Below are positions 1 through 6,963 of a stretch of DNA of 7,672 nt, one piece after another. Positions within the stretch are counted from its first letter, which is position 1; each line of letters starts with the position of its first letter. The notes below the pieces were generated by a model that did no database searches, had not been told where the DNA came from, and saw nothing but the letters and a program-made list of their open reading frames with translations. The position numbers and the translations under genes were made by a program. Source of the stretch: Thermoproteota archaeon (GTDB lineage: Archaea; Korarchaeota; Korarchaeia; Korarchaeales; Korarchaeaceae); NCBI GenBank assembly GCA_021158805.1, contig JAGGTZ010000038.1, forward strand, positions 1 through 7,672. Reading direction: 5' to 3'.

Positions 1-1549
1 CTCTCCTAAGGGACTTCAATAAGGAAACTAAAACTGAGGCAAAGAACCTGCTTGGAATCTTGTACTTCTCAGCTAACCTTCTAAAGAGTTCAACCCTCCC
101 ACTATCGAATAGCTCCCATGCCAGCTCTTCAGTCAATCCAAATTTACTAACTAGACTGCTTACTATATCTTTAGGCATGGCGGGAAGCTTGCTGCTCACT
201 TCTCTCAAGATTTTCCTAGTATTTACGGGTAATACGTCAGTTTCAGGATACATCCTTGCTGATCCAGGCATAGGCCTCATAAAGGACGTATTACCGTCTG
301 GTAAAGCCTTTCTGGTCTCATTGGGCACTCCAATTAGCGCATATTTCATCCTCTCCTTCACGGAATTCAGAGCCAATTCGGCTGATACCACATCCCCTAT
401 AACTAAGATGAAGCTATCTCTCTCCTCGCAGGAGAGAGCTTTTCTCACGGAGGTTACCTCTTCCTCACTAATCCCATATCCCGGTAACTCATCCCCATGA
501 AGTATTCCCTTAACCCCACCGAATACCCTAGCATAATCTGCTAATTCGGTACCAAACCTCCTTCCTGGCTGGATCTCCCTTCCAAGGATCCCTTTAAAAC
601 CCTTAGCCCTGATTCCAAAGACCTTGGCCCCTTTAGAAAGGGATCTCTTTACAACTTTCGAGCTGCTACTCTCGAATAAATGAGTTACATCTACTATAGG
701 AGAATCAATCTCTTTCTCCACAACCCCTCTGGATAGAAGCTCTTCCCTTATCTCTAGTAAGCTTAGCTGCCTCTGGACCTCTCTCCTAATAATTTCAGGT
801 ATTAGGTCAAGCTCTTGAACTCCTTTAATCTCCTGCCTTGCCCCTCCCTCGATTGATACATTTATATCCTGCCTTATCGTCCCAATCCCCCTCTGAACCC
901 TTCCAGTTGCTCTCAAAATCCTTCCGAGTATAAGAGCAGCCTCTCTGGCCTGATCAGGATGCCATATATCTGGTTGAGTGGCCAACTCCACTAATGGGAT
1001 GCCTAACCTATCTAATCGATATCTCGCCATCTCGGGGGTACTATCAACGATATAAGCAGATTCCTCCTCTAGACATAACGTAGCCATTCTGACCGGTCCC
1101 CATTTAGTCTCTATATAGCTATTATCGTCTCCTACAGCAACAAGGGCAGTTCTCTGAAATCCAGTAGTATTGCTGCCATCAACTACGATCTTTCTCATTA
1201 CATGGACCTCATCTACAGGCCTCATTTTCAGCATGAGCGCTATCATAATCGTGATTCTTAGGGCATCCTCGTTTAACGGATGTGGGGGTGATTCATCGGC
1301 CTCTACTTCACATGTAGTATCGTAGTAAATCCCATAGAGGAAATCTCTTTTTCTCAGGGACTCAAACCTGGCTGCCGGATCAAGGGCCCCGAGTTCACTA
1401 TATGAAATACCTAGTCTCCTCTTGATCCATGTATGTGGTTCGTCCTCTCTTAGATTAGATGGACAGTTACAGAACAGCTTATGGCTATCTAGACGCTGGT
1501 GTATCTCTAGACCCACCTTTAATCCAAGTTTATCGTAGTCATACTCCAT
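1..1549 (-). CDS. gatE: Glu-tRNA(Gln) amidotransferase subunit E (3' end outside window)
   Basis: GatE recognises misacylated Glu-tRNA(Gln), phosphorylates the tRNA-bound glutamate and uses ammonia from GatD to convert it to Gln, in the cytoplasm. The 516 codons in view read without a stop. They start MEYDYDKLGLKVGLEIHQRL, the GatB/GatE opening, followed by Cys27 and Cys29 (FCNCP), RKIVVDGSNTTGFQRT at 119-134, and the GatB/E signature IRQDINVSI at 225-233. Residues about 285-440 are the AspRS-like insertion that separates archaeal GatE from bacterial GatB. The family is usually about 620-640 residues, so roughly the last 110 (the YqeY-like tail that grips the tRNA elbow) lie beyond the left edge. 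The ATG is preceded by GGGGTG with a 6-nt spacer and lies inside the end of gatD (11-nt overlap), so the two subunits are translationally coupled. Identity is very secure. Confidence 0.95.
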   Translation of the reverse strand, partial: MEYDYDKLGLKVGLEIHQRLDSHKLFCNCPSNLREDEPHTWIKRRLGISYSELGALDPAARFESLRKRDFLYGIYYDTTCEVEADESPPHPLNEDALRITIMIALMLKMRPVDEVHVMRKIVVDGSNTTGFQRTALVAVGDDNSYIETKWGPVRMATLCLEEESAYIVDSTPEMARYRLDRLGIPLVELATQPDIWHPDQAREAALILGRILRATGRVQRGIGTIRQDINVSIEGGARQEIKGVQELDLIPEIIRREVQRQLSLLEIREELLSRGVVEKEIDSPIVDVTHLFESSSSKVVKRSLSKGAKVFGIRAKGFKGILGREIQPGRRFGTELADYARVFGGVKGILHGDELPGYGISEEEVTSVRKALSCEERDSFILVIGDVVSAELALNSVKERMKYALIGVPNETRKALPDGNTSFMRPMPGSARMYPETDVLPVNTRKILREVSSKLPAMPKDIVSSLVSKFGLTEELAWELFDSGRVELFRRLAEKYKIPSRFFASVLVSLLKSLRR

Positions 1550-2882
1550 GTCTCACACCCCAGCACGGAGGAAAGACATCTAAACCTAAGTGAGACCCAA
1601 GCTCTCCAGCTATATTAGTCCTCATGATTCTTCTTACATCATTTAAGTCCTTAGCATGCCCTAAAGCATACATAAGCTTGACAAGGGCTACTTCAGGAAG
1701 CATATCTTCCCCAGGTATGACACCAGCCATTAATAACCTCCTACCGGTCTCATAGACTTTCAAATCAACTCTACCAAAGAGACATTGAGAAGTAATTACC
1801 ACAGGCTTTCCTTCCTCGATTATCCTCTTAATTACCGGAATTAGCCATCTCGGAGTGTGTCCAAGACCTGTTCCAGCTATAACTATTCCATTCGATTTTT
1901 CTGCTATGGACTCAAGGATCTCCTCAGTGATACCTGGCCATGTATATAGTAGGGATACCTTGGGATCAAATGCATCATCTAACTTAGCCTCGCTTCTACC
2001 TTCCCTTCTCCTCCTGAACCTATTATTCAGAATCTCTATCTTATCTCTAGTGATCTTGGCTAGAGGGGGTTCATTTACTGGCTGAAAAGCATCTCTTCTT
2101 GATGTGTGTAGTTTTCTAGCTCTAACTCCCCTAATAGCGTAGGCATAGTCGTCATGAGGGCTCCCATGCATAACGATGACGGATTCAGCTATTGGTCCTG
2201 CTGCAGCAATTTTAGCGGCAGCTATAAGATTGAGCACAGCATCTGTGGAAGGCCTATCTATGGATCTCTGAGAACCCACTAGTACTACAGGCTTATCTAA
2301 GTCCCTTAACATGAAGGCGAGGGCTGCTGCTGTAAAGTGCATAGTATCAGTTCCATGTGCTATCAGGACACCTTCTGCTCCCTTCTCAAGCTCTCTTTGA
2401 ATGGTTCTAGCCATAATCGCCCAGTGATCGGGCGTTAGATTCTCACTAAACTCGGCGAGGAGTGGAACATAGTCTATATTAGCTATGTCTGCTAGCTCCG
2501 GCACTATGTCCAATAGTTCCTCTGGCTTCTCGTGAGAGACGACAGCCCCAGTAGAGTAATCGACCCTAGAGGTAATTGTACCTCCAGTAACTATGAGCGG
2601 AACATAGGGCAGATCTGATCTGAACCTTAGCTCAGGAAGCTCTCTATGCTTAATGGGCTCTCCTTTTCGAACTAAGTGAACCTTAGCGCCATCGATGTGA
2701 ATTCCAATGTTGTATCCATTATCCAATTTCACTATGATATGCTCATCATCTAGGATTTCAGGTCTCGGCATCAGTATACCTTCATAATACCTTCCGTCCT
2801 TCTCTATTCTTACTCTGTCATAATCCTCAATGCCTAACGATTCTAGCAACTTCTTTACCTTTCCATAATAGTGAAGCGGCAT
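1539..2882 (-). CDS. gatD: Glu-tRNA(Gln) amidotransferase subunit D (asparaginase-like glutaminase)
   Basis: GatD is the glutaminase half of the archaeal heterodimeric GatDE amidotransferase; it releases ammonia that is passed to GatE. The 447-residue protein has the family's usual length. An N-terminal SH3-like domain specific to GatD occupies about residues 1-80 (YYGKVKKLLES, DNGYNIGIHI), followed by a type I L-asparaginase fold. The catalytic residues known from the Methanothermobacter enzyme (T101, T177, D178, K254) are all here: Thr102 in VTGGTITS, Thr178-Asp179 in IAHGTDTM, and Lys257 in RARKLHTS. A plain asparaginase is unlikely because of the N-terminal domain and the adjacent gatE. 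An Arg-rich patch (residues 288-296) sits in the variable insert before the C-terminal lobe. The ATG has a GGAG seven nt upstream and its first residues align with known GatD starts. It follows the mevalonate genes by 40 bp, across a T-rich spacer. Confidence 0.96.
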   Translation of the reverse strand: MPLHYYGKVKKLLESLGIEDYDRVRIEKDGRYYEGILMPRPEILDDEHIIVKLDNGYNIGIHIDGAKVHLVRKGEPIKHRELPELRFRSDLPYVPLIVTGGTITSRVDYSTGAVVSHEKPEELLDIVPELADIANIDYVPLLAEFSENLTPDHWAIMARTIQRELEKGAEGVLIAHGTDTMHFTAAALAFMLRDLDKPVVLVGSQRSIDRPSTDAVLNLIAAAKIAAAGPIAESVIVMHGSPHDDYAYAIRGVRARKLHTSRRDAFQPVNEPPLAKITRDKIEILNNRFRRRREGRSEAKLDDAFDPKVSLLYTWPGITEEILESIAEKSNGIVIAGTGLGHTPRWLIPVIKRIIEEGKPVVITSQCLFGRVDLKVYETGRRLLMAGVIPGEDMLPEVALVKLMYALGHAKDLNDVRRIMRTNIAGELGSHLGLDVFPPCWGVRHGV

Positions 2883-2908
2883 ATCGGTTCTCCAAGGATA
2901 GAGTAGAT

Positions 2909-2920
2909 AAAAAAATAAAG
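2909..2920 (-). terminator. T-rich spacer between the DUF35 gene and gatD
   Basis: On the minus strand the 40-bp gap starts with CTTTATTTTTTTATC, including seven consecutive T, right after the DUF35 stop codon. Archaeal RNA polymerase terminates on such U-tracts without needing a hairpin, so this may end or attenuate the mevalonate transcript. The same A/T-rich run could also act as a TATA-like element for gatD, but that would put the start of transcription at the GGAG ribosome binding site, which fits poorly. I prefer terminator or attenuator; a simple read-through operon is equally possible. Confidence 0.4.
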
Positions 2921-2922
2921 GG

Positions 2923-3333
2923 CTACTTTATCAGAGGTCTAAATTTGTAGGAGTATGCTATAAGACCAGATTCTCCACTCACTCTTGTCTTCCTGAGTAC
3001 CATTTCCACCTCCATACCTTCTTTAACGTCCGAGGGCTCGACATCAGTTAATTGGGCAGTTAGTCTAGTCCCATCTTCTAGCTCAATTATGGCTATCACA
3101 TAAGGCGTATAGTATTCATAACCTCTCGGCGCATTCCAAATGACCGTGTAGTTCACTACATTACCCTTTCTAGGTAGATTAATTGGCTTAACATTCCTTG
3201 ATCCACATTTAGGGCATATGTCCTCTCGGGGAATCATTCTATATCCACAGTCTTGACATTCCCCTCCTTCTAACCTATACCTGGCTGGTATTTCCCTCCA
3301 ATGAGCTGGTACACTCTGCCAATAAGCCCACAT
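2923..3333 (-). CDS. DUF35 zinc-ribbon/OB-fold protein of the thiolase–HMG-CoA synthase complex
   Basis: Small acyl-CoA-binding accessory protein of the DUF35 family. In methanogens this family bridges acetoacetyl-CoA thiolase and HMG-CoA synthase and provides a shared pantetheine channel that lets acetoacetyl-CoA pass between them (established knowledge). Here an N-terminal helix (SVPAHWREIPARYRL) is followed by a zinc ribbon with Cys26, Cys29, Cys40 and Cys43 (CQDCG...CPKCG) and a C-terminal OB fold from about residue 58 (NVVNYTVIW, PYVIAIIELEDG, LTAQLTDV). All four zinc ligands are present. I choose the ATG at 3333 (136 residues) over an in-frame GTG at 3339: the strong GGGGGGTG at 3346-3339 is five nt from the ATG but runs directly into the GTG. 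The gene begins two bases after the thiolase stop. The family and gene order are clear; complex formation in this organism is inferred. Confidence 0.93.
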   Translation of the reverse strand: MWAYWQSVPAHWREIPARYRLEGGECQDCGYRMIPREDICPKCGSRNVKPINLPRKGNVVNYTVIWNAPRGYEYYTPYVIAIIELEDGTRLTAQLTDVEPSDVKEGMEVEMVLRKTRVSGESGLIAYSYKFRPLIK

Positions 3334-3335
3334 AC

Positions 3336-4475
3336 TCACACCCCCCTTATTAGATGGATAATAACGTTGCTGGCTAACCCGCCAGCGCTTAGAGTAAGAG
3401 CGGTCTTAGCTCCCTCTACTTGCGCACCCTCGGCCCTTCCTGTTACCTGTAAGAAAGCTTCTGCGATCTGGTACACTCCAGTAGCCCCTACTGGATTACC
3501 CCTAGCCTTTAAGCCACCTTCTGGATTTACTGGGGTTGGTCCATCTCTATCAGCTCCACCGTTCTTGAACAACTCTGGAGCTTTGCCTCTCTCCGCTAAA
3601 CCAAGCTCCTCTGTAGTTATATAGCCTAGAACGCTGGAGTAGTCATGTATATTATATAGATCGATACTACCCCTCTCGATATTAGCTCTCTCCAATGCCT
3701 CAGAAAAGGCAGCTCTTATGGCCGGCATTTCCGTTAAGCTTTCTCTCCTATAAATGGCTATCGTATCTGTTGCATGTCCCACAGATAGAATCTCAGCATT
3801 ACCATTGGGACCATCAGGCTCCTTAGAAAGGACTATTGCAGCAGCTCCATCACTTACCGGTGCTAAATCAAGCAAAGTTATGGGTTCAGCGATCATGGGC
3901 GATCTCATATAACTTTCCGGTTTTAACTTGAATCTAAGTTGAGCATGAGGCGTATCTACAGCATTCTTATGCATTAAGAGTGGGAAGTATGAGAAGTCTT
4001 CTCTATTGACTCCATATTTCTTCATATACTCGCGCATCACAAGCGCATGCATTGCATCAAGAGTACCTCCTGGGAACCCCTCGTACTCGGAGTCTATTGC
4101 TGTTGAAAGAGCTGATGTCGTGTCCTCTAGTGAGGTATAATCCGTCATCTTCTCAACCCCAACTACTAGGACCCTCTCAGCCATCCCACTGGAGATAAGT
4201 CCTTGAGCCACAACGGAAGCGGCAGCACCTGATGCACCAGCAGCCTCTACCTTAATTGCAGGTGTTCCTATCTTGCCTAGATGGGACACCACATATGAGC
4301 CTAGATTCTCCTGTCCATTTATAACGCCCGAGAGCATGTTGCTCACGACCACATAATCGACATCCTTTCCGTAATCCTCTAACGCCTTTACAGAGGCCTC
4401 AACCGCGAGATGTCTCAAGGACTTACTCCAGTGATTTCCAACTGGTGTTAACCCTACACCAACTATATACACCAT
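3336..4475 (-). CDS. thiolase-family (SCP2/acetoacetyl-CoA thiolase-like) protein lacking the nucleophilic Cys
   Basis: By fold and position this is the acetoacetyl-CoA thiolase partner of archaeal HMG-CoA synthase, which normally condenses two acetyl-CoA. The 379-residue length and motifs fit the archaeal SCP2-type subfamily: an N-terminal strand with VGVGLTPVG, a central VSDGAAAIVLS (207-217), IHD with His277 retained, NPEGGLKARG (317-326), and a C-terminal LSAGGLASNVIIHL. Two catalytic positions differ. The loop expected as EAACASG reads EAAGASG, with Gly80 (codon GGT) for the acyl-accepting Cys, and the expected GHPVGATG reads GNPVGATG, with Asn327 (codon AAT) for His. Ordinary thiolase chemistry is therefore doubtful; it may be a structural or substrate-channelling subunit, or catalyse something else. 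No frameshift or stop is present and the rest is well conserved, so it looks like a selected gene. The start has a strong GGGAGGTG five nt upstream, overlapping the HMG-CoA synthase stop codon. Confidence 0.9.
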   Translation of the reverse strand: MVYIVGVGLTPVGNHWSKSLRHLAVEASVKALEDYGKDVDYVVVSNMLSGVINGQENLGSYVVSHLGKIGTPAIKVEAAGASGAAASVVAQGLISSGMAERVLVVGVEKMTDYTSLEDTTSALSTAIDSEYEGFPGGTLDAMHALVMREYMKKYGVNREDFSYFPLLMHKNAVDTPHAQLRFKLKPESYMRSPMIAEPITLLDLAPVSDGAAAIVLSKEPDGPNGNAEILSVGHATDTIAIYRRESLTEMPAIRAAFSEALERANIERGSIDLYNIHDYSSVLGYITTEELGLAERGKAPELFKNGGADRDGPTPVNPEGGLKARGNPVGATGVYQIAEAFLQVTGRAEGAQVEGAKTALTLSAGGLASNVIIHLIRGV

Positions 4476-4487
4476 AAGAACACCTCC

Positions 4488-5573
4488 CTAGTAAGCACTA
4501 AAGTCATGTAGCATGCGGATCATCCTTCTATACCTAGCATAAGTCGTGTAGTCTACGTATCTCTTCCTATTCACGTAGTCCATTACTTTGGGTGCCAGAT
4601 CCCTAACTTCCTCTATCTTATCGTTGACCTCGATGTGGAATGCGTCACTACCTGCTCCTGAACCAAAGGAAACGACTAGTATCTTCTGACCAGGCTTCGC
4701 TTGATCTAAAACTGCTGCAAGCCCAACTAAGGCGGAACCACTATAAGTATTACCTATATAGGGCGTAATAAGTCCAGGTTTTATTTTATCTGGAGTGAAG
4801 CCGAGCCTAGTACCGACTCTAAGTGGGAACTTCCCATTCGGTTGATGAAAGATAGCGTAGTCGTAATCGTCTGGAGTTGTGCCTATCAACCCCATTAGCT
4901 TCTTAGCAGCAGTCATTATATGCTTGAAATAGGCAGGTTCTCCTGTAAATGCTCTCGTATGAGCCGGATATCTCTCGTGCTGCCTCCTCCAGAAGTCAGG
5001 GGTATCCGTTACATGCGACAGGGATGCCTCTATAATAGCTATGGACTCCTCGGCGGGACCTAGTATGTAGGCTGCACCTCCCGCTGAGGCAGTATACTCT
5101 AAAGCATCGCCCGGCGCTCCTTGAGCGGTGTCAGCCCCAACAGCTAAGCCATAATCTATCATTCCAGAGCCGATTAACCCTATTATGGACTGTATAGCCT
5201 CAGTTCCGGCTTTGCAGGCGAACTCGTAATCAGCGCCCGTTGTGAGCCTATCTTCACCACCAGCACCGAGGGCTTCTATGAGCATTGTAGCAGTTGTCTT
5301 CACGGCATAGGGCTTTGACTCAGTTCCTACATATACAGCCCGCAGTTTGGAGGGGTCTATCCTAGCCCGCCTCAAGGCATTAACGGAAGCCTCGTAAGCT
5401 ATCGTAAATGTATCTTCGTCTAGTCCCGGTACGCTCTTCTCTTCAACCATTATTCCTGCGGCATATCTCTTCCAGTCCCTTCCCCAGCCTCTGGCAAGCT
5501 CTTCAGATCTTATCCTCCACTGTGGTACGTAGACTCCCCATCCCACAATTCCTACCTTCCTATCTGCTCTCAT
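4488..5573 (-). CDS. mvaS: hydroxymethylglutaryl-CoA synthase
   Basis: Condenses acetyl-CoA with acetoacetyl-CoA to HMG-CoA, the committed entry to the mevalonate route that supplies archaeal isoprenoid lipids; cytoplasmic. The 361-residue protein opens with [15 protein letters not shown] and keeps the catalytic set: Glu85 in [11 protein letters not shown], nucleophile Cys120 in YEFACKAGT, and His243 in [23 protein letters not shown] (275-285) and [12 protein letters not shown] (301-312) are also typical. The length is close to archaeal homologues, about 350 residues. An in-frame TTG at 5618 would add 15 residues, but the ATG at 5573 is clearly better: it has the near-perfect ribosome binding site GAGGTGATC and begins like characterised archaeal enzymes. 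It is the first gene of a cluster with thiolase and DUF35, separated from the thiolase by 12 nt. Its intact active site contrasts with that of the neighbouring thiolase. Confidence 0.96.
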   Translation of the reverse strand: MRADRKVGIVGWGVYVPQWRIRSEELARGWGRDWKRYAAGIMVEEKSVPGLDEDTFTIAYEASVNALRRARIDPSKLRAVYVGTESKPYAVKTTATMLIEALGAGGEDRLTTGADYEFACKAGTEAIQSIIGLIGSGMIDYGLAVGADTAQGAPGDALEYTASAGGAAYILGPAEESIAIIEASLSHVTDTPDFWRRQHERYPAHTRAFTGEPAYFKHIMTAAKKLMGLIGTTPDDYDYAIFHQPNGKFPLRVGTRLGFTPDKIKPGLITPYIGNTYSGSALVGLAAVLDQAKPGQKILVVSFGSGAGSDAFHIEVNDKIEEVRDLAPKVMDYVNRKRYVDYTTYARYRRMIRMLHDFSAY

Positions 5574-5576
5574 TAT

Positions 5577-5588
5577 GATCACCTCTCC
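5577..5588 (-). promoter_or_regulatory. ribosome binding site of HMG-CoA synthase
   Basis: Minus strand GGAGAGGTGATC ends three nt before the ATG at 5573. It contains GGTGATC, complementary to the 3' end of archaeal 16S rRNA, and it settles the start in favour of the ATG over the upstream TTG at 5618. Confidence 0.75.
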
Positions 5589-5623
5589 TAAAGGATAGTT
5601 GAAGATAGAAGCCGCCAATCGAG

Positions 5624-5637
5624 GGTATAGCTTTACC
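5624..5637 (-). promoter_or_regulatory. candidate TATA element within a near-palindrome upstream of HMG-CoA synthase
   Basis: The minus strand reads GGTAAAGCTATACC, a 14-bp inverted repeat with six of seven pairs matching. Its inner TAAAGCTATA resembles an archaeal TATA box. Transcription starting about 25 bp downstream would give a leader of about 30 nt carrying the strong ribosome binding site. The symmetry could also be an operator for a dimeric regulator, but a match this short may be chance. No experimental support. Confidence 0.3.
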
Positions 5638-5682
5638 TTGGCACACCCTGCCGGATACCTAAAAAATCATTATGCTATGACC

Positions 5683-5703
5683 GGAAAATAAACAAAAAAG
5701 AAG
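5683..5703 (-). terminator. T-rich tract in the gap between queT and HMG-CoA synthase
   Basis: The minus strand reads CTTCTTTTTTGTTTATTTTCC, a pyrimidine tract with runs of six, three and four T. It lies about 105-125 bp downstream of the queT stop and upstream of the HMG-CoA synthase promoter candidate. It is a plausible archaeal U-tract terminator separating the two transcription units. The rest of this 234-bp gap shows nothing convincing. Confidence 0.4.
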
Positions 5704-5782
5704 ATTTAGCAGCCCTTACACAGATCACCTTCAGATACATCATCAGTATATGGAAGTTTGTTAACTATCGAAAATTTTGATG

Positions 5783-5789
5783 TAAAAAT
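5783..5789 (-). terminator. short T-run just after queT
   Basis: About 20 nt beyond the queT stop the minus strand has TATTTTTA, followed by AAAATTTT a few bases on. It could be a first, weak U-tract termination point for the upstream transcript. Such short runs also occur by chance in AT-rich gaps. Confidence 0.25.
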
Positions 5790-5807
5790 ATAGCATTTGT
5801 CGAGTGT

Positions 5808-6284
5808 TCACCTTTCTGCTCTCATAATCCGCTGGTAAGCCTTTAATAGAGCAAATCCAACTATATCTATTGAAATTATAGATCCAATTAGGATATAAGC
5901 AAACATCTCTAGGAATGGAAGATTTAGAAGCTGATGGAGATAGGCAGCCACTACAAGAGATACTGTCACAGGCATTTCCGCTAATGCTAAGTAAGGCTTC
6001 TGTCTCAGCTTCCAAGCTATAGCTGTAGCTAATAAGTTGGCCAGTGAGCCTCCAATAGCATCTACTATCCCAAAAGGTCCAATCATATTAGCGATAAAGC
6101 AACCGAGTGCTGTTCCAAATACCGCTGGAGGTCCTAAGACAATGGAGAGAACTAATAAACTATCTGCCACCCTGACCTGGATCGCATAGAATGATATGGG
6201 CGATAACAAAATGGTTAAGACTGCATAGGCTGCAGCGATTACGGCAAACATTGCGATGTCTTTGGTTAAACTGTTGCTATTCAT
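5808..6284 (-). CDS. queT: QueT-family ECF transporter substrate-binding membrane protein
   Basis: Integral membrane protein of the QueT family, predicted substrate-binding (S) component of an energy-coupling-factor importer, linked in bacteria to queuosine precursors such as preQ1. The 158 residues fold into about six hydrophobic segments (roughly 9-29, 41-50, 54-70, 76-93, 104-120, 126-148). The most diagnostic stretch is QVRVADSLLVLSIVLG (36-51), followed by a small-residue-rich GCFIANMIGPFGIVDAIGGSLANLL (61-85), which match QueT's conserved core in order and spacing. The usual family length is about 160-170. No ECF ATPase or T subunit is in the window, so it would share a module encoded elsewhere. 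I use the ATG at 6284, with GGTGAT three nt upstream, rather than a TTG at 6299. It starts 28 bp after ogg and may be co-transcribed with it. In an archaeon the ligand could relate to archaeosine or queuosine precursors, which is inference. Confidence 0.82.
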   Translation of the reverse strand: MNSNSLTKDIAMFAVIAAAYAVLTILLSPISFYAIQVRVADSLLVLSIVLGPPAVFGTALGCFIANMIGPFGIVDAIGGSLANLLATAIAWKLRQKPYLALAEMPVTVSLVVAAYLHQLLNLPFLEMFAYILIGSIISIDIVGFALLKAYQRIMRAER

Positions 6285-6312
6285 ATAATCACCGGGCAAC
6301 CGCTGGCCAAGG

Positions 6313-6963
6313 CTATTTAAGAATTTTGCCCGTTTCCATGTACCACAAGTATAGGTCGAGCTCTGCTAGAGTTAGGCCAGATATCTCAGCTATTTTCCTC
6401 AGAATATCCTCTATTTCCATGTATTTCTTCCTAGTAAGACTTCTTGGTCTCTCTATTATACCATACTTGACCAATAGGTCTATTATATGGAAATCGATTA
6501 TGGCTACGTTCTTGAATCCTATATTTCGGAGGAAATGACTGGCTTCCTTATAACCTAAACCCTTTACGTTTTTCACAAGCCAGTCCCTTAGCAGAGCTTC
6601 ATCATCGAAGCTCTCCAATACTTTCTTAAGCTTACCCAAGTATTTCCTAGCCTCAACTATATACTTAGCTCTAATTTCAGGATACCTGTGACCTAATTCT
6701 CTTAGCTTTCTAGCTAGCTCATCTAGAGGCAAGGACAAGAAACCAAGATCTATTTCCTTCTGTATCCTAATTCCCCTCTCTGCACTATAATTAGCAGTTA
6801 GTATGCAGAAGCATAGCTCTTTAAAGAGATCTTCTTCGGTCCCTCTCCCTAAAAGCTCGAACTCATTCATCCTTTGTCTTACGATGTCGCCTATGGGTCC
6901 TTCCTTTAACTCCTTCAGTTCATCGACTAGCCTATCGATGCCACTCAATGTATCACATCCCAC
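6313..6963 (-). CDS. ogg: 8-oxoguanine DNA glycosylase/AP lyase, Ogg2 type
   Basis: Base-excision repair enzyme that removes 8-oxoguanine from DNA and cleaves at the abasic site. It is a helix-hairpin-helix GPD protein of the archaeal Ogg2 group. The N-terminal helical half includes FKELCFCILTANYSAERGIRIQKEI (47-71), typical of Ogg2. The hairpin VKGLGYKEASHFLRNIG (133-149) holds catalytic Lys139, and Asp157 in AIIDFHI is the activating aspartate; the 18-residue spacing equals that of Methanocaldococcus Ogg (K129/D147). The protein ends in LWYMETGKILK, with the C-terminal Lys that Ogg2 enzymes use to recognise 8-oxoG. The start is uncertain: a GTG at 6963 (216 residues, overlapping the upstream gene by 11 nt) or a TTG at 6948 (211 residues), which has a TGTGAT three nt before it and sits nearer known N-termini. 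Overlap with the desulfoferrodoxin-like gene implies one transcript for oxidative-damage functions. Confidence 0.93.
   Translation of the reverse strand: MGCDTLSGIDRLVDELKELKEGPIGDIVRQRMNEFELLGRGTEEDLFKELCFCILTANYSAERGIRIQKEIDLGFLSLPLDELARKLRELGHRYPEIRAKYIVEARKYLGKLKKVLESFDDEALLRDWLVKNVKGLGYKEASHFLRNIGFKNVAIIDFHIIDLLVKYGIIERPRSLTRKKYMEIEDILRKIAEISGLTLAELDLYLWYMETGKILK

Noticed and set aside
60..500. Plus-strand open frame of 146 codons
   Set aside because: It lies wholly antisense to the clearly conserved gatE coding sequence and resembles no known protein.
1855..2085. Plus-strand open frame of 76 codons
   Set aside because: Antisense to gatD; low-complexity Ser/Leu-rich translation typical of a shadow frame.
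3301..3624. Plus-strand open frame of 107 codons
   Set aside because: Antisense to the end of the thiolase gene; Pro/Ala/Ser-rich with no recognisable motif.
3336..4475. Thiolase as a decaying pseudogene
   Set aside because: Full length, no stop or frameshift, strong ribosome binding site, and conserved structural glycines; the changes are confined to catalytic positions rather than spread at random.
5574..5618. TTG start extending HMG-CoA synthase by 15 residues
   Set aside because: The ATG at 5573 has a near-perfect ribosome binding site and begins like characterised archaeal enzymes; the extension would translate the leader.
5670..5738. Possible 22-codon minus-strand peptide in the gap between queT and HMG-CoA synthase
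   Set aside because: No ribosome binding site or conserved feature, and it ends across a T-tract that looks like a terminator.
5761..6015. Minus-strand open frame of 84 codons overlapping the 3' part of queT
   Set aside because: It is another frame of the queT gene, whose membrane-protein translation is convincing; this one has no family features.
6285..6299. TTG start extending queT by 5 residues
   Set aside because: The extension would run through the GGTGAT ribosome binding site that serves the ATG at 6284.
6191..6538. Plus-strand open frame of 115 codons
   Set aside because: Antisense to both queT and ogg.
6313..6963. Endonuclease III or AlkA as the identity of the HhH-GPD protein
   Set aside because: There is no C-terminal iron–sulphur Cys cluster, and the GYKEASHFLRN hairpin plus the LWY...TGK(I)LK terminus is specific to Ogg2.
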